DNA of 64,000 bases, from positions 25,857 through 89,856 of the forward strand of contig CAYQMX010000029.1 in assembly GCA_964418745.1 (NCBI GenBank). Reading direction: 5' to 3'. Both the position numbers and the translations under genes were made by a program. The notes below the pieces were generated by a model that worked only from the letters and a program-made list of their open reading frames with translations, was not told the DNA's origin and ran no database searches. The stretch's first letter is position 1, and each line of letters starts with the position of its first letter. Below are positions 30,591 through 41,685 of the stretch, piece by piece. This DNA comes from Scleromatobacter sp964418745 (GTDB lineage: Bacteria > Pseudomonadota > Gammaproteobacteria > Burkholderiales > Burkholderiaceae_C).

Positions 30591-31414
30591 ACGCCGTGCG
30601 CATCCACCTCGCGCGCTGGCTGGAGGGCGCGGCGGTGCCGGTGCTGCTGCTGGCCTTGTGGCAGGCCGTGGCGATGCTGGGCTGGGTCAACCCGCAGGTG
30701 CTGCCGTCCCCGGTGGCGGTGGCGGTGCGCTGGTGGCAGTACCTCTCGCCCACGCAGGCCTGGGACCCCACCCAGGGCAGCCAACTCGCCTGGCTGTTCT
30801 CGGGCGAACTGCTGCGCGACGCCGCCGGCAGCCTCTACCGCGTGCTCACGGGCTTCTTCCTCGGCTCCGTCCTCGGGCTGCCGCTGGGCCTGCTGATGGG
30901 CGCCAACGAGCGGGTCTTCAAGCTGATGAACCCGCTGCTGCAGGTCCTGCGGCCGATCCCGCCGATCGCCTACATCCCGCTGGCCATCCTGTGGTTCGGC
31001 CTGGGCAATCCGCCGGCGATCTTCCTCATCGTGATCGGCGCGTTCTTTCCGGTGCTGATGAACACCATCGCCGGTGTGCGCCACGTCGACGGCATCTACC
31101 TGCGGGCCGCGCGCAACCTGGGCGCCAGCCAGATGACGGTGTTCCGGCGCGTGATGCTGCCGGCGGCCACGCCCTACATCCTCACCGGCATGCGCATCGC
31201 GATCGGCACGGCGTTCATCGTCGTGATCGTCTCGGAGATGATCGCGGTCAACAACGGGCTGGGCTACCGCATCCTAGAGGCCCGGGAGTACTTCTGGTCC
31301 GACAAGATCATCGCCGGCATGTTCACCATCGGGCTGCTCGGACTGGGCATCGACCTGGTGATGAGCCGCATCAACAACCACCTGCTGCGCTGGCACCGCG
31401 GCCTGGAGCAGTGA
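30587..31414 (+). CDS. ABC transporter permease (SsuC/TauC type)
   Basis: A 275-residue inner-membrane protein with about six hydrophobic segments. The BPD_transp_1 coupling loop is intact: YLRAARNLGASQMTVFRRVM-type sequence with the EAA-like glycine, then LPAATPYILTGMRIAIGTAF. The start is GTG at 30587, overlapping the binding-protein stop by 4 nt. The ATPase gene starts 1 nt after its stop, so the three genes are translationally coupled. The substrate is unknown. Confidence 0.92.
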   Translation: MNAVRIHLARWLEGAAVPVLLLALWQAVAMLGWVNPQVLPSPVAVAVRWWQYLSPTQAWDPTQGSQLAWLFSGELLRDAAGSLYRVLTGFFLGSVLGLPLGLLMGANERVFKLMNPLLQVLRPIPPIAYIPLAILWFGLGNPPAIFLIVIGAFFPVLMNTIAGVRHVDGIYLRAARNLGASQMTVFRRVMLPAATPYILTGMRIAIGTAFIVVIVSEMIAVNNGLGYRILEAREYFWSDKIIAGMFTIGLLGLGIDLVMSRINNHLLRWHRGLEQ

Positions 31415-31415
31415 C

Positions 31416-32216
31416 ATGACCACCGCGTCCATCTCCGTGCAGGGCGTGCACAAGCGCTTTCCCACCGCCGGCGGCGCCGACGTCGTGGCGCTGGCCGGCA
31501 TCGACCTGGAGATCGCGCCGGGCGAGTTCGTCTGCCTGCTCGGCCCCTCGGGTTGCGGCAAGTCCACGCTGCTCAATGCCATCTCGGGCTTCTCGCCGCC
31601 GAGCTCGGGCCGCATCGAGGTCTCGGGCCGGCCGGTGCTCGGCCCGGGCCCAGACCGCGGCATGGTCTTCCAGGAGTACGCGCTGTTCCCGTGGATGACC
31701 GTGGCGCAGAACATCGCCTTCGGCCTGGAGATCAAGGGCCTGTCGAAGGCGGAGATCGCGGCGAACGTGGAGCGCTGGCTGCAGTTGCTGCGCCTGGGCG
31801 AGTTCCGCGACCGCTTCCCGAAGGACCTGTCGGGCGGCATGCGCCAGCGCGTGGCCATCGCCCGCGTGCTGGCCATCGACCCGCCGGTGCTGCTGATGGA
31901 CGAGCCCTTCGGCGCGCTGGACGCCCTGTCGCGCCGGGCGCTGCAGGACGAGCTCACGAAGATCTGGGCCGAGCTCGGCAAGACCATCGTGTTCGTCACC
32001 CACAGCATCGAGGAGGCCATCTACCTGGCCGACCGCATCGTCGTGATGACCTACCGCCCGGGCACGATCAAGGCCGACGTGCGGGTGGACGTGCCGCGCC
32101 CGCGCGATTCCAGCGACGCCACGTTCAATGCGCTCAAGCGCGAGATCGGCGCGATGGTGATGGCCGAGCAGGCGCGCCACGACGAGGCCGAGCGCAGTGG
32201 CCTCACGATGGACTGA
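31416..32216 (+). CDS. ABC transporter ATP-binding protein (SsuB/TauB type)
   Basis: A 266-residue ATPase powering the importer. Walker A is GPSGCGKSTL near residues 46-55, the Q loop is MVFQEYALFPWM, the signature is LSGGMRQRVAIARVL, Walker B is VLLMDEPFGALDA, and the switch His is in FVTHSIEEAIYLADRI. This pattern is the nitrate/sulfonate/taurine subfamily. ATG follows the permease stop by 1 nt, and the BKACE gene starts 7 nt after its stop. Confidence 0.93.
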   Translation: MTTASISVQGVHKRFPTAGGADVVALAGIDLEIAPGEFVCLLGPSGCGKSTLLNAISGFSPPSSGRIEVSGRPVLGPGPDRGMVFQEYALFPWMTVAQNIAFGLEIKGLSKAEIAANVERWLQLLRLGEFRDRFPKDLSGGMRQRVAIARVLAIDPPVLLMDEPFGALDALSRRALQDELTKIWAELGKTIVFVTHSIEEAIYLADRIVVMTYRPGTIKADVRVDVPRPRDSSDATFNALKREIGAMVMAEQARHDEAERSGLTMD

Positions 32217-32223
32217 GGCCCGC

Positions 32224-33042
32224 ATGAGCTTCCACGATCCGCTCGTCCTCGCGGTCGCGCCCAACGGGGCCTACAAGCAGAAGGCCGACCACCCCGCGGT
32301 GCCGCTGACGGCCGCGGAACTCGGCGCCGAGGCGCGGCGCTGCCTGGACGCGGGCGCGGCGATGATCCACCTGCACGTGCGCACGCCCGCGGGCCGGCAC
32401 CTGCTGGACGCCGGTGCCTACCGCGACGCCACGCAGGCGATCCGCGCCGCGGTCGGCCAGGCGCTGGTCGTGCAGGTCACCACCGAGTCGGGCCGCGTCT
32501 ACGCCCCGCCGCAGCAGATGGCGGTGGTGCGCGAACTCGTGCCGGAGGCCGTCTCGGTGGCGGTGCGCGAGCTGGTCCCCGACCCGTCGCACGAGCGCGA
32601 GGCCGCCGGGTTCTTCGCGTGGCTGGCACAGGCCGGGATCATGACCCAGGTGATCCTCTACGACGCCGCGGACGTGCTGCGCTGGCGCTCGCTGCGCGAG
32701 CGCGGCGTCGTCCCCGACGCCCCGTGGTTCCTGCTGTTCGTGCTCGGGCGCTACAGCGCCGGCCAGCGCAGCGCGCCGGTCGACCTGCTGCCGTTCCTGG
32801 CCGCGCACGACGGGCCCGAGCCCTGGGCGGTCTGCGCGTTCGGCCCACAGGAGAACGCCTGCATGATGGCCGCCGCCGCCTTCGGCGGGCACCTGCGCGT
32901 GGGCTTCGAGAACAACCTGCTGCTGCCCGACGGCAGCGTGGCCGCCGACAACGCGGCGCTGGTGCGGCGGGCCGCCGACGGCGTGCGGGCGATGGGCCGC
33001 GCGCTGGCCGACGCCGCCGCCCTTCGCCAGGGACGGGCCTGA
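32224..33042 (+). CDS. BKACE-family (DUF849) beta-keto acid cleavage enzyme
   Basis: A 272-residue member of the 3-keto-5-aminohexanoate cleavage family, which condenses a beta-keto acid with acetyl-CoA to give acetoacetate and a new CoA ester. The zinc histidines are H49 and H51 in MIHLHVRTPAG, and the third ligand E229 is in LRVGFENNLLL with R225. Compared with typical BKACEs, the residue after the Glu ligand is Asn instead of Asp, and the usual ExECYD segment reads TQVILYD, so it belongs to a divergent, shorter subgroup. It is the last gene of the importer operon, which suggests that it acts on the imported compound or its product. It converges with dnaB. Confidence 0.85.
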   Translation: MSFHDPLVLAVAPNGAYKQKADHPAVPLTAAELGAEARRCLDAGAAMIHLHVRTPAGRHLLDAGAYRDATQAIRAAVGQALVVQVTTESGRVYAPPQQMAVVRELVPEAVSVAVRELVPDPSHEREAAGFFAWLAQAGIMTQVILYDAADVLRWRSLRERGVVPDAPWFLLFVLGRYSAGQRSAPVDLLPFLAAHDGPEPWAVCAFGPQENACMMAAAAFGGHLRVGFENNLLLPDGSVAADNAALVRRAADGVRAMGRALADAAALRQGRA

Positions 33043-33057
33043 GCCGGCGGGCCGGTC

Positions 33058-34473
33058 TCAGTACTCGCTGCTCAGGTGCTCCGGCGCGAGGTTGTCGAAC
33101 TTCGTCCACTGCCGCAGGAAGGTGAGCTTGGTCGTGCCCACCGGGCCGTTCCGCTGCTTGGCGATGATGATCTCCGCCACGCCCGGTTCCTTCGATTCCT
33201 TGTTGTAGTACTCGTCGCGGTAGATGAACATGATGATGTCGGCGTCCTGCTCGATGGCGCCGGACTCGCGCAGGTCGGACATCATCGGCCGCTTGTCGGG
33301 CCGCGTCTCCACGCTGCGATTGAGCTGCGACAGCGCGATCACCGGGCAGTGCAGTTCCTTGGCCAGCGCCTTCAGGCCGCGCGAGATCTCGCCGATCTCG
33401 GTGGCGCGGTTCTCGCCGTCGCCGCCCGAGCCGCTCATCAGCTGCAGGTAGTCGATCACGATCAGGCCCAGGCGACCGCACTGGCGCGCCTGGCGCCGCG
33501 CGCGGGCGCGCAGTTCCGGGCCCGTGAGCGCAGGGGTCTCGTCGATGAACACCGACGACTTCGACAGCCGCTCCACCGCCTCGGTGAGCCGGCCCCACTC
33601 GTCGTTGTCGAGGCGGCCGGTGCGCAGGTGCTGCTGGTCGATGCGGCCCTGCGAGCCGACCATCCGCAGCGCGAGCTGCGAGGCGCCCATTTCCATCGAG
33701 AACACGACGACCGGCAGGCCCTCGTTGACGGAGACGTTCTCGGCGATGTTGAGCGCGAAGGCGGTCTTGCCCATCGACGGCCGGGCGGCCAGGATGATCA
33801 GGTCGCCCGGCTGCAGCCCGGCGGTGTTGCGGTCGAGGTCGTAGAAGCCGGTGCGCACGCCAGTGACGTCCTCGGCGCCGTTCTCGGCAAGCTCGGTGAC
33901 GCGATCGATCAGCTGCACCGCGAGCACGTCCATGCTCTGGAAGCCCTGCTTGTTGCGGTTGCCTTCCTCGCCGATCTTGAAGATCTTGCCCTCGGCCTCG
34001 TCCAGGATCTGGGTGACCGCGCGGCCCTGCGGGTTGAACGCGTTGGTGGCGATCTCGTCGCTGGCGGCGATCAGCTTGCGCAGGATCGCGCGCTCGCGCA
34101 CGATCTCGGCGTAGCGCCGCATGTTGGCGGCGCTAGGCACGCTCTGCGCGAGGGCGTTCAGGTAGGCCAGACCGCCCGAGTCCTCGGCCTTGCCGGCCAT
34201 CTGCAGGTGCTCGTAGACGGTGATGACGTCGGCGGGCTTGCTGGCACCGATCAGCGCGCCGATGGCGCCGAAGATCAGCTTGTGCTCGAAGCGGTAGAAG
34301 TCGGCCTCGGTGACGACGTCGGCGGCGCGATCCCATGCGCCGTTGTCGAGCAGCAGGCCGCCGAGCACGCTCTGCTCGGCCTCGATGGATTGGGGCGGCA
34401 CGCGCAGGCGCGCGACGTCGTCGTCGCGGGACTCGCCGCGGCTGGGCAGCGCGGAATCGAAGATGGTCGTCAT
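33058..34473 (-). CDS. dnaB: Replicative DNA helicase DnaB
   Basis: A 471-residue hexameric helicase of the replication fork. The N-terminal domain (residues 20-130) contacts DnaG. The RecA-like domain has Walker A RPSMGKTA at 231-238, VVFSMEMGASQLALR, and Walker B LIVIDYLQLM. The sensor and arginine-finger region LSQLNRSVETRPDKRPMMSDLRESGAIEQDAD is intact (read as consecutive motifs), and no intein interrupts it. It lies downstream of the rplI operon terminator and probably has its own promoter in the 108-bp gap. Confidence 0.97.
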   Translation of the reverse strand: MTTIFDSALPSRGESRDDDVARLRVPPQSIEAEQSVLGGLLLDNGAWDRAADVVTEADFYRFEHKLIFGAIGALIGASKPADVITVYEHLQMAGKAEDSGGLAYLNALAQSVPSAANMRRYAEIVRERAILRKLIAASDEIATNAFNPQGRAVTQILDEAEGKIFKIGEEGNRNKQGFQSMDVLAVQLIDRVTELAENGAEDVTGVRTGFYDLDRNTAGLQPGDLIILAARPSMGKTAFALNIAENVSVNEGLPVVVFSMEMGASQLALRMVGSQGRIDQQHLRTGRLDNDEWGRLTEAVERLSKSSVFIDETPALTGPELRARARRQARQCGRLGLIVIDYLQLMSGSGGDGENRATEIGEISRGLKALAKELHCPVIALSQLNRSVETRPDKRPMMSDLRESGAIEQDADIIMFIYRDEYYNKESKEPGVAEIIIAKQRNGPVGTTKLTFLRQWTKFDNLAPEHLSSEY

Positions 34474-34576
34474 GTGTCGTCGATCTTAAGGGGCGAGGCG
34501 CCGGTCGCCTGTGGACAAGGTTGTGGACAGCCTGGGGGCGGGCCGGGACAACTGCCTTTTTTTCGTGGCGCCAATG

Positions 34577-34601
34577 AAAAAGGGCCGACTCGCGTCGGCC
34601 C
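34577..34601 (-). terminator. Terminator of the rpsF-priB-rpsR-rplI operon
   Basis: Read on the minus strand: GGGCCGAC-GCGA-GTCGGCCC followed by TTTTTC, 39 bp after the rplI stop. A perfect 8-bp stem with a five-T run makes this a strong intrinsic terminator separating rplI from dnaB. Confidence 0.9.
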
Positions 34602-34640
34602 TTTCGAGCGGCAGGCGGGCACGCGGCCCGCGCGGCGGCA

Positions 34641-35093
34641 TCAGTCTTGCTCGGGCACCACTTGCACGGTGACTTCGACCACGACGTCGGTGTGCGCGGC
34701 CACGGAGACGGCGTGCTCGCCGACCGTCTTCAGCGGACCGTTGGGCAGGCGGATCTGCGCCTTGGCCACTTCGAAGCCGTTCTTCGTCAGCGCCTCGGCG
34801 ATGTCGGCGTTGGTGACCGAACCGAACAGGCGACCGTCGACGCCGGCCTTCTGCGAGATGCGGACGGTCTTGCCGGCCAGCTTCTCGCCGAACGCCTGCG
34901 CGGTGGCCAGCTTCTCGGCGGCGGCCTTCTCGAGCTCGGCGCGCTTGACTTCGAATTCCTTGATCGCGGTCGCGGTGGCACGGCGTGCCATGCGGGTCGG
35001 GATCAGGAAGTTGCGGGCGTAGCCGTCCTTGACCTTGACGACGTCGCCCAGGTTACCGAGGTTGGCGACCTTTTCCAGCAGGATGATTTGCAT
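34641..35093 (-). CDS. rplI: 50S ribosomal protein L9
   Basis: A 150-residue L9 with the N-terminal 23S rRNA-binding domain (MQIILLEKVANLGNLGDVVK, VKDGYARNFLIPTRMA), the long exposed helix (AIKEFEVKRAELEKAAAEKL) and the C-terminal domain (GVDGRLFGSVTNADIAEAL). Length matches the family (149 in E. coli). It is the last gene of the rpsF operon, 13 bp after rpsR. Confidence 0.97.
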   Translation of the reverse strand: MQIILLEKVANLGNLGDVVKVKDGYARNFLIPTRMARRATATAIKEFEVKRAELEKAAAEKLATAQAFGEKLAGKTVRISQKAGVDGRLFGSVTNADIAEALTKNGFEVAKAQIRLPNGPLKTVGEHAVSVAAHTDVVVEVTVQVVPEQD

Positions 35094-35106
35094 GGGTGGT
35101 TACTCC

Positions 35107-35391
35107 TCAGACCTTGTGTTGATCGCTGTACGGCAGCAGCGCCAGGAAGCGCGCGCGCTTGATGGCGGTGGTCAGCTGACGCTGGTAGAACGCGCGCGTG
35201 CCCGTCAGGCGAGCCGGCGTGATCTTGCCGTTCTCGCCGATGAAGTCACGCAGGACGTCGACGTCCTTGTAGTCGATCTGTTCGACCTTGGCGACCGTGA
35301 AGCGGCAGAAGCGCTTGCGGCGGAACAGCAGCGATTGCTGGTTGCGCTTCGGACGCTTGTCCTTGGAAAACCGGGATTTTGGCGGGGGCAT
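35107..35391 (-). CDS. rpsR: 30S ribosomal protein S18
   Basis: A 94-residue S18, longer than the 75 of E. coli because of an N-terminal basic extension (MPPPKSRFSKDKRPKRNQQS) usual in betaproteobacteria. The core FCRFTVAKVEQIDYKDVDVL and the signature KITPARLTGTRAFYQRQL, AIKRARFLALLPY are intact. S18 pairs with S6, encoded two genes upstream, in the 30S platform. Confidence 0.97.
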   Translation of the reverse strand: MPPPKSRFSKDKRPKRNQQSLLFRRKRFCRFTVAKVEQIDYKDVDVLRDFIGENGKITPARLTGTRAFYQRQLTTAIKRARFLALLPYSDQHKV

Positions 35392-35442
35392 GTGATGACC
35401 TCTGAAATGTGTTCCGACGAAATGGAAATGGGGGACGTGCTG

Positions 35443-35727
35443 TCAGGCGGCGACTTCGGTCACGTGGAAGACAAGGCCTTTCGCATTGCGAGAGGGAGCG
35501 ATGAAGCCGGCGTAGCTGGCGACCTGTCCCAGGGGAAGGGTCGCGATCTTGCGCGTGATCTCACCGATCGCCACCGCGCGCATCGTCAGGACGACCTTGC
35601 GCGGCTGCTTGTCTTCGACCACCTCGGATTCGTGCTTCAGGCTCAGGTCGAGCGCTGGAAGTCCGGCCGGGGTGTACCGGGTCGCGCCGCGTTCCACCAG
35701 TTCGGCAGAGAGAATCAATCGATTCAT
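35443..35727 (-). CDS. priB: Primosomal replication protein PriB
   Basis: A 94-residue OB-fold single-strand DNA-binding protein that helps PriA reload DnaB at stalled forks. It starts MNRLILSAELVERGATRYTP and has the family pattern LPALDLSLKHESEV, VVLTMRAVAIGEI and the C-terminal GFIAPSRNAKGLVFHVTE. Its position between rpsF and rpsR is the conserved enterobacterial/betaproteobacterial arrangement, which supports the call more than the short sequence alone. Confidence 0.93.
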   Translation of the reverse strand: MNRLILSAELVERGATRYTPAGLPALDLSLKHESEVVEDKQPRKVVLTMRAVAIGEITRKIATLPLGQVASYAGFIAPSRNAKGLVFHVTEVAA

Positions 35728-35774
35728 CGCTGCGACGCCTCCTTCGAGGCCCTGGCGGGGCGCGGCATCTGCCT

Positions 35775-36143
35775 TCAGGCCGTCGCCTCCTGCGACGATG
35801 CCGACTTGCGGGCTTCTTCCTTCTCCACGGCCTTCATCATGACGGACGGGGCGGTGTCGGCCTTGTCGCGCAGCACCGTGAGGTGGCGCAGGACGGCATC
35901 GTTGAAGCGGAAGCCGGTTTCCAGCTCCTTCAGGGCTTCATTACCGCATTCGATGTTGATGCAGATGTAATGCGCCTTGGCGAGCTTCTGGATCGTGTAG
36001 GCCAGCTGGCGGCGGCCCCAGTCTTCCAGTCGGATCACCTTGCCACCGGAATTGGTGACGAGGGCCTTGTAGCGTTCCAGCATGGCCGGAACTTGTTCGC
36101 TTTGATCCGGATGGATCAGCAGAACGATTTCATAGTGACGCAT
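35775..36143 (-). CDS. rpsF: 30S ribosomal protein S6
   Basis: A 122-residue S6: MRHYEIVLLIHPDQSEQVP, the RLEDWGRRQLAYTIQKL segment, AHYICINIEC and FRFNDAVLRHLTV are diagnostic. The C-terminal tail (KEEARKSASSQEATA) is typical and unstructured. ATG at 36143 is preceded by AAGGAG. It is first in the operon; a -10-like TATGAT lies on the minus strand at 36265-36260 without a good -35. Confidence 0.97.
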   Translation of the reverse strand: MRHYEIVLLIHPDQSEQVPAMLERYKALVTNSGGKVIRLEDWGRRQLAYTIQKLAKAHYICINIECGNEALKELETGFRFNDAVLRHLTVLRDKADTAPSVMMKAVEKEEARKSASSQEATA

Positions 36144-36310
36144 GGACACTCCTTGTGGATTTCCGGCCGAAGCCGGATGAAGCCGCCCCGAAAGCGTCAA
36201 CTACGGTGCTCGACCGGAAACCGGCAAAGCACCCACGGGTGCGGCAAGGAAAGCCTGCGATCATAGCACAACGCCTCCGGCTGGAGGCGCTGTTCGAGCG
36301 GAAAACACGC

Positions 36311-36332
36311 GTCTGCCCGCCGTCGGGCAGAC
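36311..36332 (-). terminator. Probable terminator of ppsA
   Basis: GTCTGCCCG and CGGGCAGAC form a perfect 9-bp stem with a 4-nt loop, 11 bp after the ppsA stop. On the minus strand TTTT follows after six nucleotides. A second hairpin (CGCCTCC/GGAGGCG, 36272-36289) lies further downstream, before rpsF. Confidence 0.65.
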
Positions 36333-36342
36333 AGACAGGTAC

Positions 36343-38742
<2,400 letters not shown>

Positions 38743-38943
38743 GGGAAAGCTCCTTGATGATGAAAAACCGGGCTCCGCACGCTCTTGACCCCAGGCGCTT
38801 CGACGCTTTTGAATTGGACTTGTGGTTCGAAGCGGGCCATGGCGAAAAAGGCGGTCGGAAAGATTTAGGACTGAGTTGACCGGGATTCTACGGAGGATCT
38901 GCCTATGATCGGGTAGGACATATGCCCTAACCCGACCCCCGAC

Positions 38944-39768
38944 ATGCCCAATCGAACCGTTTTCTTCGTCTCGGACGGTACCGGGATCACTGCCGAGACC
39001 TTCGGCAGCTCGATACTGGCGCAGTTTTCCGTCAAGCCCCGGAAGGTGCGACGCCCCTTCATCGACACCGTCGAGAAGGCCCGCGGCGTGGTCGAGGAGA
39101 TCAACCGCACGACCCTGCTCGAGGGCAAGAAGCCCATCGTCTTCATAACGATGGCCACCGAGGACGTGCGCGCGGTCATCACCGCCCCGGACTGCACCGG
39201 AATGGTGATGGACATGTTCCGCACCTTCGTCGAGCCCCTCGAGCACGAATTCGAGATGAAGTCCAACCACCGCGTGGGCCGCTTCTCGGACGCCGCCAAG
39301 AGCGAGGAATACAACGAGCGCATCGAGGCGATCAACTTCTCGCTGGCGCACGACGACGGCCAGTCGGCCAAGAACCTGGCGTCGGCCGACGTCATCCTGG
39401 TGGGCGTCAGCCGCTGCGGCAAGACGCCCACGACGCTGTACCTGGCGATGCAGCACGGCATCAAGGCCGCCAACTACCCGCTGATCCCCGAGGATTTCGA
39501 GCGCGGCCAGTTCCCCTCCACGCTGGCACCCTACAAGGCCAAGTGCTTCGGCCTGACGATCGACCCCGAGCGCCTGACCCAGATCCGCAACGAGCGCCGT
39601 CCGCAGAGCAAGTACGCCGCGCTGGACAACTGCCGCTACGAGGTGCGCGAGGCCGAGGCGATGATGAAGCGCAACGGCATTTCCTGGCTGTCGTCCACGC
39701 ACAAGTCGATCGAGGAGATCGCGGCGACCATCCTGCGCGACATCCGGCCGGACAAGCTGATCTACTGA
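38944..39768 (+). CDS. ppsR: PEP synthase regulatory protein (bifunctional kinase/pyrophosphorylase)
   Basis: A 274-residue DUF299 protein that inactivates PpsA by ADP-dependent threonine phosphorylation and reactivates it by Pi-dependent removal. The N-terminus RTVFFVSDGTGITAETFGSS is diagnostic, and the P-loop VGVSRCGKTPTT is near residues 152-163. The C-terminus EEIAATILRDI is also typical. It is divergent from ppsA with 201 bp between the starts; a -10-like TATGAT at 38904-38909 has no well-placed -35. Confidence 0.95.
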   Translation: MPNRTVFFVSDGTGITAETFGSSILAQFSVKPRKVRRPFIDTVEKARGVVEEINRTTLLEGKKPIVFITMATEDVRAVITAPDCTGMVMDMFRTFVEPLEHEFEMKSNHRVGRFSDAAKSEEYNERIEAINFSLAHDDGQSAKNLASADVILVGVSRCGKTPTTLYLAMQHGIKAANYPLIPEDFERGQFPSTLAPYKAKCFGLTIDPERLTQIRNERRPQSKYAALDNCRYEVREAEAMMKRNGISWLSSTHKSIEEIAATILRDIRPDKLIY

Positions 39769-39826
39769 GTTCCGGCCGGCGCCCCCCCCGATTGACGCCA
39801 CGCCAGCTCGGCAGGACACTCGGGCC

Positions 39827-40867
39827 ATGGAGCGATCCGCACGCGCGGCGCCCGGTCGCGGCCCGCCGCCGCCGGAGCCCGCCGGCGCGCCGACCGCGAC
39901 CCTGACCCGTCACGATCCTGGGAGCCCCGCCTTGCGTTCACCGAATCCGCCCGCGATGACTGCGCGCCTGCGCGAGCAGTGCATCAAGGCATCGCAGCAG
40001 GTGCAGGCGCTGCTGGCGCGTTCGCGCCTGGAGGCCGGCCGCAACCCGCTCACAGACGAGGCGATCGCCAGCCTGCGCACCGAGGGCGTCTACGTGACGA
40101 CCGTGGAGCGCCTGCTGGGCCCCGCCGCGCCGGCTTGCCGCGCGACGATGGCCGAAGCCCTGTCGCTGCTGCAGTCCGACGGCGTGAGCTGGCAGGACCG
40201 CGGCGCCTCGACCGACCTCGCGCCCGCAGACCTCCTGGCCCGCCTGCCCGGCCTGTTCCTGTTCGGCCTCCAGGCGACCGTGCTCGCCATCGTCGAACAG
40301 TACCTGCGCGTCCCGGTGGCCTACCACGGCGCCGTCTACCGGCATTCGGCGGTCGACGGCCGCCAGGTCGGCCCGCGCCTCTGGCATCGGGACGCGGAGG
40401 ATCACCGCGTGCTGCGCACCGTGATGTACCTCAACGACGTCGAGGAGGACGGCGGGCCCTTCGAATACGCGCCGCGCTCCGTGCCGGCGGCCGCCACGAA
40501 GGCCCTGGCCATGCTCGGTCAATGCGATGACGACACGATGGCCCTGCACGTGCCGCGCGACCGGTGGAAGCGCTGCATCGGGCCGGCCGGCACCGTGGTG
40601 ATGTCCGATTCGGCCCAGGTGTTCCACCACGAATCGCTGCAGCGGCGCACCGGGCGCTCGGTCGTGATGATGGGCCACTCGTCGCGTCGCCCGAAGAACC
40701 GGCCGCTGGCCGAAGCCCACTTTCCCGTGCACCAGCACCTGCCCGCGCTGGCCGGCATCACGCGGCCCGAGCATCGCGGGCTCGTGTTCGACTGGCGCGA
40801 CCTCGATGTCCGCGCGACCGAGGCCCACGTCATCGCGACGCCCGCCGGCGATTTCGTCCTCGGCTGA
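39827..40867 (+). CDS. Phytanoyl-CoA dioxygenase-like Fe(II)/2-oxoglutarate oxygenase
   Basis: A 346-residue protein with an iron-binding facial triad: H187 and D189 in LWHRDAEDHRVLR, then H267 or H268 in VFHHESLQRRTGRS, with R277 placed to bind 2-oxoglutarate. The intervening YLNDVEEDGGPFEYAP matches the double-stranded beta-helix core of the PhyH family. The substrate is not known. The start is uncertain: residues 1-43 are low-complexity Arg/Pro/Ala, and ATG at 39956 (MTARLREQCI) may be the real start. It converges with the RNA methyltransferase gene and seems to be a single-gene unit. Confidence 0.75.
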   Translation: MERSARAAPGRGPPPPEPAGAPTATLTRHDPGSPALRSPNPPAMTARLREQCIKASQQVQALLARSRLEAGRNPLTDEAIASLRTEGVYVTTVERLLGPAAPACRATMAEALSLLQSDGVSWQDRGASTDLAPADLLARLPGLFLFGLQATVLAIVEQYLRVPVAYHGAVYRHSAVDGRQVGPRLWHRDAEDHRVLRTVMYLNDVEEDGGPFEYAPRSVPAAATKALAMLGQCDDDTMALHVPRDRWKRCIGPAGTVVMSDSAQVFHHESLQRRTGRSVVMMGHSSRRPKNRPLAEAHFPVHQHLPALAGITRPEHRGLVFDWRDLDVRATEAHVIATPAGDFVLG

Positions 40868-40899
40868 CGGGCGCGGCGCCGCGCGCGTCGTCGGCTTCC

Positions 40900-41685
40900 T
40901 CAGCGCGCGGCCGAGGCGGCCTGCCGGCTCGATTCGTACAGGCACATCGCCGCCGCCGCCGCCACGTTGAGGGACTCCTCGCCCCCGGGCTGCGCGATGC
41001 GCACGCGCAGCGTGCAGGCCGCGCCCACGGCGTCGCTCATGCCCTGCCCTTCGTGGCCGAACACCCAGGCCAGCGGACGCGGCAGCGTCGTCTCGTGCAG
41101 CCACTGCGCTTCGCGCAGGTGAGTGCCGACGATGGGCAAGCCCAGCGCCGCGACGTCGGCGATTGCCGCGCCCTCGACCAGCGCCAGCGCGAAATGGGCG
41201 CCCATGCCGGCGCGCAGCACCTTGGGCGACCACAGCGCCACGCTGCCCTTGAGCGCGATGACCTGCGCGAAGCCCATGGCCGCGGCGGTGCGCAGGATGC
41301 TGCCCACGTTGCCCGGATCCTGCAGGCGGTCCAGCACCACGCTGTCGATGCCCGCGCGCGGCGCGACGCCCTGCTCCGCCTCGATCAGGAAGCCGATCGG
41401 CGCCGGCGACTCCAGCCCGCTCAGCTCGCGCATCAGCGCGTCGGGAATGCAGACCACCTCCGGCGCGTTGCGCGCCAGCGCCTCGAACGCCGGCATCGCC
41501 CAGCCGGACTCGGTGACGATCGCGCGCAGCGGCGCGCGCCCGCGCGCCAGCAGCGCGCGACACAGGTGGTCGCCCTCCAGCCACACGCGGCCGAGCTTGC
41601 GGTAGGCGGTCGGCTCGGCCAGCAGCCGGCGCAGGTCCTTGAACAGCTCGTTGTGGCGCGACGTGACCTGGCGGACGATCGTCAT
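40900..41685 (-). CDS. TrmH/SpoU-family RNA 2'-O-methyltransferase
   Basis: A 261-residue SPOUT methyltransferase. The N-terminal L30e-like substrate-binding part has SRHNELFKDLRRLL and GRVWLEGDHLCRALL. The knotted catalytic part has motif 1 LQDPGNVGSILRTAAAMG, motif 2 AWVFGHEGQGMSDAV and motif 3 EESLNVAAAAAMCLYE. It likely methylates a ribose in rRNA or tRNA, using S-adenosylmethionine; the target nucleotide is not predictable. ATG overlaps the rnhB stop (ATGA). It is the last gene of the long minus-strand block. Confidence 0.9.
   Translation of the reverse strand: MTIVRQVTSRHNELFKDLRRLLAEPTAYRKLGRVWLEGDHLCRALLARGRAPLRAIVTESGWAMPAFEALARNAPEVVCIPDALMRELSGLESPAPIGFLIEAEQGVAPRAGIDSVVLDRLQDPGNVGSILRTAAAMGFAQVIALKGSVALWSPKVLRAGMGAHFALALVEGAAIADVAALGLPIVGTHLREAQWLHETTLPRPLAWVFGHEGQGMSDAVGAACTLRVRIAQPGGEESLNVAAAAAMCLYESSRQAASAAR

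Noticed and set aside
38876..38909. ppsR promoter from TTGACC and TATGAT
   Set aside because: The spacer is 22 bp, too long for a sigma-70 promoter; at most one of the two elements is used.
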